From Sternotherus odoratus (Eukaryota > Chordata > Testudines > Kinosternidae): a stretch of 64,000 nucleotides of DNA. The position numbers and the translations under genes were made by a program. The notes under the pieces are model-generated. The model saw only the letters and a program-made list of their open reading frames with translations. It did not search any database and had not been told where the DNA came from. The DNA is taken from contig JAVMKO010000004.1 in the NCBI GenBank assembly GCA_032164245.1, positions 37,177,626-37,241,625 of the forward strand, given 5' to 3'. Of this stretch, positions 12,602 to 23,445 are shown one piece after another (positions within the stretch are counted from its first letter, which is position 1; every line of letters starts with the position of its first letter).

Positions 12602-14494
12602 GAGGAACTTTAAGGTAAACTTCAGTGTGGTTTTTTTAAGAGGCTGTAGAACAGCTGTGAAAATCTCTAGTGTGTTATGCTACAACTCATTCCGCTTTGC
12701 CCCATCACGAGAACTGATGCCCAGCTATAACTATAACCTGTTGTCCAAGTTAGTTAGATACATGTAGCCACTGTCACACTGCCCACCAGCAACGACTCTG
12801 GCATGATTCATGACTTTATCACACACCTTATCTGAATATCAAGCTGTTTGAAAAGTGATCTAAAAAAATCCACTTGCCTGTCCAGAAAAATAATTATTTG
12901 CCCCAGGAGACCAGGCAAGTGGAAAACTGTAAGACTTGTTGAAAAAAGCTGCAAATGTTTATTGCAGGCTGCAGTGTTTGTTACCCTGAGTAGTCCCATT
13001 GAAGTGAACGGGGTTTCTTATGGTAATAAACTCAACAATTAGCTATGTTTTCAGACTAGGGCCATAAGATTTCCTGCCATACGAAGGGCAGAGCTATTGG
13101 CAAACCTGTAAACTTCCTTAAATAAAAACAATATTGAATAGTGTTGCAGTCATGAGTTGTTGTAATCCATCAGATAAGTGAAATAAGTCTGGAAGGGCAT
13201 ATGATAAAATGAATAAGAGGACCAATGTTTAAACAAACGAGTCCTGTGGTATCTATTGAATAAGGAAGCAACAAAAGTGATTAATAGCTTGTTATAATGA
13301 AGTAACTGGCATTTAATAAGCTATTGACTTTTTTCACTGTCTTACTGAAAATGTTTTATAATGTAAAAAAATACACACACAATGCAATATTGACTAAGGA
13401 TGAATTTATAAATTTGGATTCTAGATTCTGTGTCTAAGGTTGGAAAGCTGTTTCTTCAGGATTGTTCTCTAGCCATACAAAGAGATATTCAAGGTGTAGT
13501 TCTTGTTAGACAAATAGTTTATTTAGAATGAACCTAAAAGTCAGAGCCAAATCCTAATTGCTTTTCACATGGGATTAGGCCCATTAACTTCAGAAGAACT
13601 GCTCAAATGAGAGAGACAAGAAGAATTCAGTTAAAAGGAAAAATAACTAGCTGGGACTGTAAGTGAGAGGAGTCTACAGCTGGGCTGATTAAGCAACTAA
13701 CTTTTTTTGTGTGTGTCTCCCTTCTGCACTGCCAGAGCAGGGCAAAGAATCTGGCCCATTGTACTGTTTCATAACATCCTGCTATAATAAAAGATCAAAT
13801 TCACTTCCAGTGACTGTATCATTTATTGCTGCATTGGCTTGTTTGACTTTAGCTGAATACTATTGCCAAGTATTGTAAACACTAAAACAAGTCATTTGGT
13901 TCACTCCCAGTAATACGTATTTGTTTTAGGGAAGTACTTGCAAGACTTTAATGGGTGTAAAGGGTTTTGAGATGCTCAAAGGAAAGGCACTGAATAAATT
14001 CAAGGTATTAGGATATAAACAATAGTAAGTCTGAATAGACTTCTCCTCACCTTTGACTGAATAGACTCCTCACCTTAGACTTGTAAATAAAGTATCAGAT
14101 AAGTGCAACATAATATATATTTTCAGTACACTGCCTACCTAGCTACCTACAGTGTGTGCATATGTGTATGCAGTAAATTAATATATACACAAGGTACCAT
14201 AGTTTCTATAAACATATAAATCTGCAAACATTGATACACATATGAACATAATACAGATATTCTTAATAATAATGTCTAAATTACAAAATTCTACAAAATA
14301 ATAATTCAAATAGAGATTTGTAAGGTCTACTGTTGGGATGCCTGAACATTTTACATAAATGGAAATAGTGCGTTGTGAATTGACAGGGTATTTTTGCTCC
14401 TTATTCCCTACAGTAGCATTATAAAATATCAAGTATCTTACACTGTGCTCAGAAGCTAGGGCGTGGTGGGCTGCTAGAGAGCAAGTTCAAGCTT
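12593..14494. other. Non-coding stretch, no gene seen
   Basis: Frames under 85 codons. Around 13540-13610 there is a faint MITE-like segment (GGATTAGGCCCATTAACTTC). Around 13965-14010, TTTTGAGATGCTCAAAGGAA then GGCACTGAATAAATTC looks like the 3' tail of an old L2/MIR-type retroposon. Both are low-confidence readings. Confidence 0.45.
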
Positions 14495-14656
14495 TTTCAT
14501 TAGCAAAGATTAAAGTTGAATGCAGGCTCAATTGAACAAGCGGAATTTCCTCGGTCCATGTAGGTGAGTTGCTTTCAGCCTAACTCCACCTGTTCCCTTT
14601 ACCCCTGGCATTTCCTTAATAACAGTCCCTCCAGGGAGCATGGGCTCCCTATTTTA
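14495..14656 (-). repeat. LTR-like repeat, 3' copy
   Basis: Direct-repeat partner of 15314-15486; both share TTTCATTAGCAAAGA, CAGCCTAACT and GGGA.CATGGGC blocks in the same order. Confidence 0.55.
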
Positions 14657-15313
14657 CCAATATTTTAATATAAACACTAAACAAATAATTGACACCCTTA
14701 CCCCACACAGTCCTTTTCAGCCAAAGGTTACCAGCATGTAACCAAGTTGGAATCTTGTCTTTATCACAGACTCAGCTGGTTATCTAGTCTTTGCGACCGT
14801 TTGGTTTTCTAAACAGGCAATCACATAGGGAGTGACTTATCTCTGTCTCCCTCTCTCTGTAGTTTCCTCCCTCTCTGTGCAGTTCACCTCCAACTGGTTC
14901 TTTCTCTGTTCTGCAATGGTCTCTGTAGGCTCTCTTTGGGTGTTGTGTCTACTGGCTCAAAGTGCCTCCTATTTCTTCAGATCATTTGTCACTCTTGTGT
15001 AATCAAGTTGTATTAGCTCAATGTCACTGCATCTCTGATGACTCCTTTAGTACACTCCTTCTGCTGTCGCTTTAATGGCTGGATATTCACAGGAGTACCT
15101 GTCTCCAGGGCTAGTAGGTCTTTGGCTGTTCTATCTGAATTTAGTGCCTGCTTTCTCCTTTTCGTGGCATCCCCATCCTTCTGGTTGCCATGGGTCTCCT
15201 TGGGTTGTTTCTGAAAAATCCAGAGCTCCTGGGGGCTTCAGATAAGAGTTCTGTGGCTCACACTGCCAACTGCTGCACTCAAGAGAACTCACCGCTCCAA
15301 TGCTGCCACCATG

Positions 15314-15486
15314 TTTCATTAGCAAAGAGTGAAGAATGCAAATGAAGTTAAAAAAGTGGAACTTTATTAAACCCTGTGCACAATTCTGTCATTGTGGCTG
15401 AGTTGCGTCCAGCCTAACTGCCTGTGTTCCCTGTTTCCCTAGTGTTTCTCAATAATAATCCCACCAGGGAACATGGGCCCTATTAC
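15314..15486 (-). repeat. LTR-like repeat, 5' copy
   Basis: Direct-repeat partner of 14495-14656. The minus strand carries AATAAA near position 15367, consistent with an R region. Confidence 0.55.
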
Positions 15487-18400
15487 TTCAGTTCTAATGA
15501 TCATAATGCAGGTCCTTCACTTAGTATTCCCAGCTGACAGGAACATTTAAACCCTGGCAGTGAGCATTGTCCACTATTTATCTTTCTATTTATTCAATCT
15601 TGCTTTGTGTTCATGTCATTGTTAGGCCTTCTAATGTTGCATCTGCATATCTGCATGTGATTTGTGCATTCAGATCTGCGCTCACTCATACCGTGCCTTT
15701 GTGCCATGCAAGTTTTCAACTGTGCATTTTAAATTGATGATCGAATATACAAAAGGATTCATATCTAAAACATCCACAGCTAAACTGCTGACTGCCCAGG
15801 TTTTCGTTCCCTATCAATAAGTTTTAAAAACATTTCTTCAGAGTTAAAACAATGGAATAAATAGCTTTTCAACTTATTTTCATGCTAGCTTCTGTCATAT
15901 TATAGGTCTTTCTGCCTCATGGTATGGAACTACTACTTATTCCAGGCTCATCCATTTTATAGGGACAGACAGGGAATAGCCTTAGGAGAACAAGAGCTTG
16001 TCTCAAACTGGTGAGAAAGTAACCTTTTTGATTGCAGCATCATGAGCTGCTTTATGACAGCCTCATTTCAAATTGACCTGCAACACTAGTGCAATTTTCC
16101 TCATGTCACTCATGCAGGTTTAAAAAATGATTGGTTTTGTGGCTTTTATTTAGAATTTGTCAAAGTTTCACATTTGTGGAAGCCTGGGGGCACTAGTATA
16201 ATGGTAAATAATTTTGTGTTTGAAGGAATATCTATGACTAATCAGTTTGGGTCAATAAATCCTTAACTAGCAAGACATCCTTATTCCGTCTGGAGATACT
16301 TCCATATTGTTTTTATGCAATTGTTTCTAATTCCAGAGAATTTCTTGCATGTCAAATTGCGGGGAAAAACTTTCAAGCATCCGGAGCAGGTTAACATTCA
16401 AATTTGATACCTATGAAAAGTATTTTACAATAACAAACCTAGACCTGCAGCAATTATGCTATGCGAAGATAAAAATGTATCTACTCCTTTTATGAAATAT
16501 AGTTTCAAAAAGGGGATATGCAGATAGATATCTCTGCAAGCTTCTGTTTATTAAGCCTGATTTTTTAAAATATTTAGTTATTTTGGCCAAACTTCCCCAA
16601 CTTTGGGCCCTGATCCTGTAACGAGCTCCACAGTACCTCACAGTTATGCTGGCTGTCAGCTGGTTGGGACCCTGCTACAGTATTTAATTCACAGTTGAAG
16701 GCCTGGTAGCTGGTTTTCTGATTTGGTTCATGTTATCAAGACCTAGTGGCAGGCTGTTACTGGGCCAATTGTATCCTGTTTGGTACTTGGTTCGGCATGA
16801 AATGAAGGGGTAGAGTAGCTACGTTAGTTATATTTGACCTTGAAAGTAGATCTGACACTTGATGTTGTATTAATTTATGTATGCGTGGGTCTTTGTGTGA
16901 GAGTCTCAGGATGGATTTAGAACCAATGTAGAATGTAGCTTTTCATCATCCAGTGTGCGCCTCACCAGGAACACATTACTCTAGTGTTCCATAGAGTGTA
17001 CCAGCTTCCAGTCTGTTTCTGATGTGGTTAAAGGCATTGATTAGTCTCTATACATATGCATGTCATGGGCTGGGGATAAGCTTTCTTACTAAATAGGCTT
17101 TGACTTCCCCTCTTTGTCTGACCGAGCCAAAATAGGCCTTGCAGAAAGTTAGGTACATCTGTTTACCATTACATGAGGGGACACAAGGTATTTTTGTATG
17201 TGGGGGAGTCTTTTGATTTTCAGTTTATTAATAATTTATCTAGTGCACAGTATTTGTGTGTTCATAATTTATCTTATATGTGCCTTGAGCAGATTGATAC
17301 ATTTGTAAATGAATATATAAAATATGACTCAGCAGTTCACAAAAAAGGGTTGTCACCTGGGACAGTATCAAGGCACAGATCTGTAGGAAATTCAACTTCA
17401 TACTCTGCCTCTTATCTTACTTATGGTAAATCTCTTCCTGGTAGCAGGAATACAGAATGGATAAAAGAGATGACTAAAGGCGTTAAATGCAGAAATTGGT
17501 CAGATGTGCTCAATAACTCATTTTACTTCTCTGCTGCACATACAGATATCTTTTTATTTAGATATTTTTAGTCCAGTCTAATAAGTTTAACTGTGAACAC
17601 CCTAGAAGTATGGGCTCATATTTGAATATCTGCTGGGAACACCACTGATCCAAGGTAGTGGATATTGATGTTGTAGTCCAAGGCAGTTGCTTACTGCCAC
17701 TGCTTATCCCCCAAGCATCTGATTCAACTCTCATTGTTACTGAAGACATAAAGGGGGGGTTGAATTGGGCCCTGATTCCTCATTGCTGGACTGAAGAATG
17801 GAAAATGGCTCTTCTCAGTGAAATACAGAGCTGGTATCTCAAATGACATATGCTTCAAGATATGTGATTATCCTTGGGAAGTCCTTACCTCTGACCAACC
17901 AGTGGAACAAATAACGTAAGTAGGCCTGGCTCTGTTAAAGTCAATGAAACTATTGAGTGCTCCCAGCCAAAGGACTGGGACATATTGTCTATAACCTATG
18001 TCCCTTTGGTTATAGACAATAGTACAGAGATGCCCCTGATAAAAATGAGCCTATGAAAGAAAAATGTGGTCACCTTTTGATATCACTGTTAAACCCTTGT
18101 ACTAACTGATAGCTGGAACCAGGGGAAGACTTTGGACTATATGCTTTGTTCTGTGGTTTTTCAAATGGTTCTCAGACAAAGTTCTTTGTCTGTCTTGTGG
18201 TGCTTTTCTGCATTTTCCATAAACAAAAGGTTACAAAATGAGTAAGTCTGTGCTTATAAATATAAGTCACTGTTAACAGTCAATGGCATATTCCATCCAG
18301 AATTCTCCCAAAACATTTATCATGCCCATTTTGTAAAACATCACTCCCAGTTTTAGTTCAACTTTCTAATTCTAATTCACAGTGACAAGAACACCCCAAA

Positions 18401-19860
18401 ACATCAAACAGCAACTTTGCATTGAGATGGCTGTTAGGCTTTCCCCCAAAACTAACAGGAAGCACTTTGGTGTTTATAACAGCTCATGGGTTGTTTTTTT
18501 TCAGTGTGCCTCAGTGGAGCTCGTGCTTATTTGATCAACTGTCTATTTTTCTGAAGTGACCTTCACAGTGCATAAGATTTATGGCAATGTGTATTTTCAT
18601 TACATACCAGTGTTACTATGCAAGCTCACTGTATCTCTATCAGAGGAAGAACAGAGAGCTTCTCAGAATAAGCTTTCAGTATTATCTTTGAACATATGTT
18701 CATGATTAAGATAGATGAGGAGAGTCCTAGTTGGAGGTTAAAGTGGAGGGCTTGTCTAAAACCAGGCTGTGGTAAATGGTGGATTTATTTGAACATTATT
18801 ATGTCAAAATTATTGATTTGAAAATAAATAATTAATGTTTCTTTTAATTACCTCATCTTTAAAGCTGTTCTCAACAAATAAGCAAACAGCTCAAAAGTGA
18901 TTTGGGGCTGTCTGGAAATTATGAAATAATAGGAAAGAACAGAGAAAATACCTTCCAAAATGTGACTTTGTTCATCCAGCTCTTTTCATAAATAATGTGC
19001 AACGCACAACATATTTGGCAAATGCCACCATTGTTCATGAACGGATTGGATACAAATGTTAAGCTGTTGAATAAGTATGTTTAGCAATCCATAGGCTGAA
19101 GTTCGTTAGCAAAAAAACTAGATGTGGTGGGTATTTTATATTCACAATTTGACATTTGAGTCATGTAATTGGTGGCTTAGGACACATGGTATCACTTTGT
19201 CTTCTCTGACAAACATTTCAAGATGGCTGTGTGAGCACTTCTGATGTGAATACAGTCTTCTTTGAGTATATGTGAGACTCTTCTTACATGAATACTTGCA
19301 GAAAAAGACTAAAAGGGGTTTGTGGATGACACGAAAGCCCATTTGGTTTAGAACTCATCCTAGTATTCATGGAAAACTTAAGCACTATTAGGTGTAAGGA
19401 GAAAAAAAATCTAATTTTTTAAAAAAGGTTTGTGCATGCATATTATCTTCTACTTGCAAATCAGTCTGCTGGCCTACCTCCAAACTAGTCAATGCCACCA
19501 TCTTTAGTATCTATTCCCAGAATTCCAACAGCCCTGAGAACATTCTAGGAATTAATTATGTCACAACACCAGCCAACAACAGTTGACTGGACTGTAATGG
19601 TGCTGTCCAAAGTTATCACATTTTATATTTATGCTTCCAAAAGTGTAAAAACAGTAAGCCCTGTTTTGTATGAATGTATATGGGGTAAATCTTCCTGTGA
19701 GCAGTTGTGTGGCCCTTTAGCAAGTCAATCTCTGGTCTTAAAATGCGGATGATTTTCAAATTCAGGAAAATATTTCTTTATATAAATCAAGTGTCCAGTT
19801 CAGTCCCCGGAGTAAGCTGGTTGAAGTCTAATAGGCTGGAGTGCAGTTGCACCTGTACAC
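15487..19860. other. Non-coding stretch, no gene seen
   Basis: The longest frame (plus 17173-17571, 132 codons) has no recognised domain, weak start context and AT-driven composition, so I do not call it. A perfect 14-bp-arm hairpin sits at 17983-18021. Nothing else stands out. Confidence 0.5.
17983..18021. other. Perfect 14-bp hairpin
   Basis: TATTGTCTATAACC (17983-17996) is exactly inverted as GGTTATAGACAATA (18008-18021) around an 11-base loop. No termination or RNA-gene context is apparent. Confidence 0.7.
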
Positions 19861-19941
19861 CAGAGGTGAAATCCTGGCCAGTCAATCCAGTTAAGTCAAT
19901 GGGAGTTTTGCCATAGAAGTCATTGGGTCAGGATTTCATCC
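19861..19941. repeat. Short palindromic MITE
   Basis: GGTGAAATCCTGGCC at the left pairs with GGGTCAGGATTTCATCC at the right. The middle has AAGTCAATGGGAGTTTTGCC, partly self-complementary to its flanks. It is a common sauropsid palindromic relic. Confidence 0.55.
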
Positions 19942-22300
19942 CAGGGCTGAACTTGGCTCAGGATCTTGAACCGAATGTCTGATTCAAAAGGGAAAATACA
20001 CAGTTCTGCTGATATGTGAGTTCATTCATACTGGTGATGGGTGAGTTTTAGATGAGTTTCATAGGCATTTATGCAAAGAAATAAAAGTATGGGTGTAGGG
20101 AAGTACCTCTTTCTTGCCCAATCATATATGTGAACAATTTATTTATAAAGAAAATGCATGTTTTTCCCCTTAGGTATATGACTATGCAACACATGAATTT
20201 TCATTGCTCTTTTTCAGTGGGTTCACTTTTGACACATAATTTATTCTTCTGTGCTCCTGAAATACCAGACAATTCTCTGCTCTCTGCTCCTTGTGTCTCT
20301 ATACTAGGAAGTAGGTTTGTCTCCCACTCTGACCCAACCATCTGGATCAACCTTCTGGAATCTCTGTAACTCTTTTCAAATCTTGTCTCAAGCTCTTTCT
20401 CTTCAATCTATGATTCTTAACCCTGTCCCTAATGAAACGATCAAATTCTAATCCCTGGCCATTCCAGTTTCCATGTATTTTGGTCATTCTCTCTGAAATT
20501 TATCTTTTTCACCCCCCTTCACTTGCTCTCTACCACATCTACAGATGCTTTCAGTATTATATAACCTCTGTAGTTTACATGTATTTACGTGGATGAATAA
20601 CACAACAGTATTGTATATTGCTATATTATTTTGCTGCATTCACATTTATAAAATTATTCACGCAAACATATCTTTAGAAGATGAGGCAATCATAACACAA
20701 CTTCTGATAGTCTTTATAAAATCCCATTATAACTCTTTGCACTATAGTGATGTTTTTGTAAGTGGTATTATTTTGGGCCATTACTGTAGAATATAGTAGT
20801 ATATTTTGAGAAGAATGGCTCAGCGAGAGAGAGCCTCACTATTAGTTCATCAGGTAGAATTGCTGTCTATGTGAACCATCGACCTATTTCCATTCTCTAC
20901 TGCGGTAATGTGCAGCACACACATTTAGTGAGTTTAGCTCTTGGATGGGGGACTCCTTTAATTAGTTATGCCCATGAATGTCTGGAGGCAAAAAATCCAG
21001 ATACATATATAAAGTTTACTGTATATAAGTAAAATAGGTACATTTTTGCCGTGCCTGTTTTGGTTAAAGGAAAGGGACAGCTCTTTGTGCCCCTGATTCT
21101 AAAATAGTCAGAGAAGATTGAGGAGGCGATAGGTCAGCCTCTTGTGGAGCCAACCCATCCCAGTTAAGCTCATCAGCCCAACACCGAGTTGTGCCTAAAT
21201 GACATGATTTAACACTAATTCAATGACAAATGTGAGTCTGTGAAGTACTATGATATTGTATTTTGATGCTTGTGATGACTTGCTGTCACATCAGGGATTT
21301 TAACCATAGTTTGAGGTAAAAAAACCAACACTCTATAACTAGGGGCTGTAATGACCCTTATCCTCTGTGGATCAGCATAGAGGGGGACTTGTACTACACA
21401 TTCACTAGTGGGTTTACACTTCCACTTATGGACTCCTATTAAATATGTGAAGAAAGAGAGAGAAAATAATGGTCAAGAAGCAAATCAAGTGAAAATTTTC
21501 TCTCACTTCCCCTATCTCCTCCTTATCCACACCTACAAGCAGTGTGCTGACTGCACATCTTCCGTTTTATTTTATTGTGTGATGTGGCATTTTAGATGGG
21601 TAGTTTTGTTTTTCAGTTCAGATGTTAAAACTGCAGATCACATGACAATGTACTGTCATCAAAGATTAGCACTTCACACAAAAGTAGCGATGTCAACCGT
21701 CATCTTCTGGGCAAGTATCATTAGGGCAGTTACATTCTGCCTAACTGATATTCCTTTGCACTTTCCATAGCACATGAGTTTTTTCATTGTCCGTCCCTTG
21801 TTATTGTATAGTGTTGCTTTGTATCACACAAAGGCATTTGAATGAAGTGAAGTCTTTATGTAAACTATGTTAAAACAGCAAAAACCTGCGTGCCTAGATC
21901 AGTCACCCACGATAGCTTCCTTCACTTGCTGGATGCAGGTAAAGGAAGATCAACTCCCCAACTCCTTTTATTTTATTATTGATTTCTGCAAGATTTAGTG
22001 CTGACAGTGTGCTCCATGCTGTACAGAACACCAACATTTAAAAACCATTCATTTCCTAATTTGCTTATGATCATGTAGAAGATACAGTTCACTAGGAAAT
22101 CTTTAATCCTGTCACAAATTCCATTCACCCACATCAATGAATGAGGGAAACTGATGAGGCTGTTGGTGAAGGGGAGCATCCCCAGTAGCAAGGGTCGGAG
22201 ACACTTGGGAAGGGACAATAGGTAGTTCCACCCCTGGGAAATCGCTAGCATGCAGCTGGGAGAGAGAGGGGCGTGTGCCACTCAAACCACTGAACTAGTC
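19942..22300. other. Mostly unannotated stretch
   Basis: Apart from the possible LINE remnant at 20255-20445 I see no gene. The 120-codon frame at 21408-21770 (plus) has no recognised domain. Confidence 0.5.
20255..20445 (+). pseudogene. Possible non-LTR LINE C-terminal remnant
   Basis: The plus-strand frame starting near 20130 ends with a Ser-rich stretch, then SDPTIWINLLESL before a stop at 20367. This resembles the region after the reverse transcriptase in L2/Rex-type LINEs, where a 'P.LWN.LP..LR' pattern is usual. A related fragment with the preceding segment lies at 47205-47350. The match is short and degraded; a tBLASTn against LINE ORF2 would decide it. Confidence 0.3.
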
Positions 22301-22302
22301 TA

Positions 22303-22822
22303 TTTCAGCATAAGCGTTCGTGTGCTATAGCTCACTTCATCAGATGCATAGAATGGAACAGAAGTAAGATGCATTTATACACACACAAAGAAAGAAAAAA
22401 AATTGTACATTAGCATACCAATTCTAAGAGGGCTGTTAAATGTAGATGGGCCATTATCAGTAGGAGAAAAAAAATACCTTTTGAAATGAATTTCTGTGTC
22501 AGGTAAATTAACTAAGGAAATGCAATCAAGTAGTGTAATGAGAGAACCATTCACAAATCCTATTTAGCCCCTGGTTAATTGTATCCAATTTGAAAATTAA
22601 TTCCAGTTCCTCAGTTTCTCGTTGGAGTCTGTTTTGGAAGTTTTTCTGTTTCAAAATTGAAACCATCAAATCTTTAATGGAATGGCCAGGAAGATTGAAG
22701 TGTTCTCCTACTGGTTTTTGAATGTTATGATTCCTGATGTCAGATTTGTGTCCATTTATTCTTTTGCGTAGAGACTGACATTGCTATGCTGGCACATGAT
22801 GGCATATAAGTGGTTGTAGTGA
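22303..22822 (-). mobile_element. Penelope-like retroelement, 5'-truncated
   Basis: On the minus strand this is the 3' part of a Penelope-like element: the C-terminal endonuclease frame, a short untranslated tail, then the characteristic end (on plus: AGCATAAGCGTTCGTGTGCT followed by CACTTCATCAGATGCATAGA). The same terminal type recurs as a palindrome at 60434-60582. The element is cut at about 22822, where a GC-rich block of other origin begins. Confidence 0.8.
22526..22806 (-). pseudogene. GIY-YIG endonuclease domain of Penelope-like element, broken
   Basis: Reading down from about 22770, the minus strand has about 80 uninterrupted codons ending at TGA (22526-22528). The frame begins with RKRINGHKSDIRNHN, then VGEHFNLPGHS, then a charged helix-like tail with ETEELELIFKLDTINQGLN. 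The 'R..GH..D' and 'V..HF...GH' patterns are those of the GIY-YIG endonuclease that Penelope-like elements carry downstream of their reverse transcriptase; it nicks DNA to prime insertion. Just upstream, the Tyr-Ala-Ile-Met-Cys-Gln segment is in another frame, and the expected 'YIG.TG' core is missing, apparently lost to a small deletion. The reverse transcriptase is absent, so this is a dead 5'-truncated copy. Confidence 0.8.
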
Positions 22823-23445
22823 GCCCAAGTGGTCTCCCTCCGACTGGGAGGGCGGGGAAGCCGGAGGCGTCCCTTGGAAGGTGGAGCCAGGGCCGCCCCC
22901 CCCCCTGCTGGACGCACAGGGGTGGGGCCGGAACTACAAAAGGCCGCCCGACAGCCCATGGGGGGGAGAGCCAGAGGAGGAGGAGGACGCACCACCGGAC
23001 TGGCTGCCGCCCAAGGAGGACCCCGGACTGAGTGGAGCCCCCACCCCTGACCCTGAGGACGACTGGCCCAGAGTACCTGTGGCTGTGTACCCAGAAGAAC
23101 CGGAAATGGACTGGACAGCCGAGGGACACACTCCGTGAGTCAGCATTCACTTTAAAGACTGTTTACTTGCTGGCTGCCTGTGCAAAGAAGCCCAGGCCAG
23201 AGCCAGCCTGCCTAAAGACTGTTTACTTGCTGGCTGCCTGTGCAAAGAGGCCCAGGCCAGGGCCAGCCTGCTTAAAGACTGTGTATTTGCTGGCTGCCTG
23301 TGCAAAGAAGCCCAGGATAGAGCCAACCTCCCCCAAAGGGGGCCAGAGCAGACGCGGGACATCGCCCGGCAGAGGGCGCTCAAGAGGCTGGAAAGAGCCA
23401 ATTCCCTAGACGACCAGCCAGAGGCGCCGCCGGGTGAGTGCCCAC
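22823..23445 (+). pseudogene. GC-rich coding-like block with 20-residue Cys repeat, unknown family
   Basis: One plus frame reads through the whole block except for a single TGA at 23136-23138. Before the stop it encodes an acidic, Pro/Trp-rich stretch (PWGGEPEEEEDAPPDWLPP type). After it come three tandem 20-residue units of the form KDCLLAGCLCKEAQARASLP, then a basic RDIARQRALKRLERANSLDD segment ending at GGTGAGTG, a possible splice donor. The frame-preserving 60-bp repeat, the composition and the sharp GC contrast with the flanks suggest a captured or retroelement-derived coding segment such as a gag-like tail. I cannot assign a family. Shadow frames on both strands exist but contain no better pattern. 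Confidence 0.45.
23152..23331 (+). repeat. 60-bp tandem repeat, three copies
   Basis: TAAAGACTGTTTACTTGCTG recurs with a period of exactly 60 bases (copies begin near 23152, 23212 and 23272). Sixty is a multiple of three, so the reading frame is kept and each unit carries a C-x4-C-x-C cysteine pattern. Confidence 0.9.

Larger units (their letters stand above)
14495..15486 (-). mobile_element. Small non-autonomous LTR-flanked element (TRIM-like)
   Basis: Two diverged direct repeats of about 162 and 173 bp bound roughly 660 bp of internal sequence. Each copy starts TTTCATTAGCAAAGA on the plus strand and ends near GGGA(A/G)CATGGGC. Read on the minus strand, the upstream copy contains a polyadenylation-type TTTAATAAAG and is followed directly by TGGTGGCAGCATTGGAGC, which looks like a primer-binding region. 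The interior has no long coding frame; the best is 64 codons on the minus strand at 15131-15325. Compact LTRs plus a non-coding interior match a terminal-repeat retrotransposon in miniature or a deleted LTR element. No matching target duplication is seen. Confidence 0.5.

Noticed and set aside
17173..17571. 132-codon plus-strand frame
   Set aside because: Longest frame in a non-repetitive region, but no recognisable domain, poor start context and no supporting splice or promoter pattern.
22823..23445. Host gene exon
   Set aside because: One in-frame stop, a tandem repeat and a position beside a truncated retroelement make a host exon unlikely, though not excluded; kept as an unassigned block.
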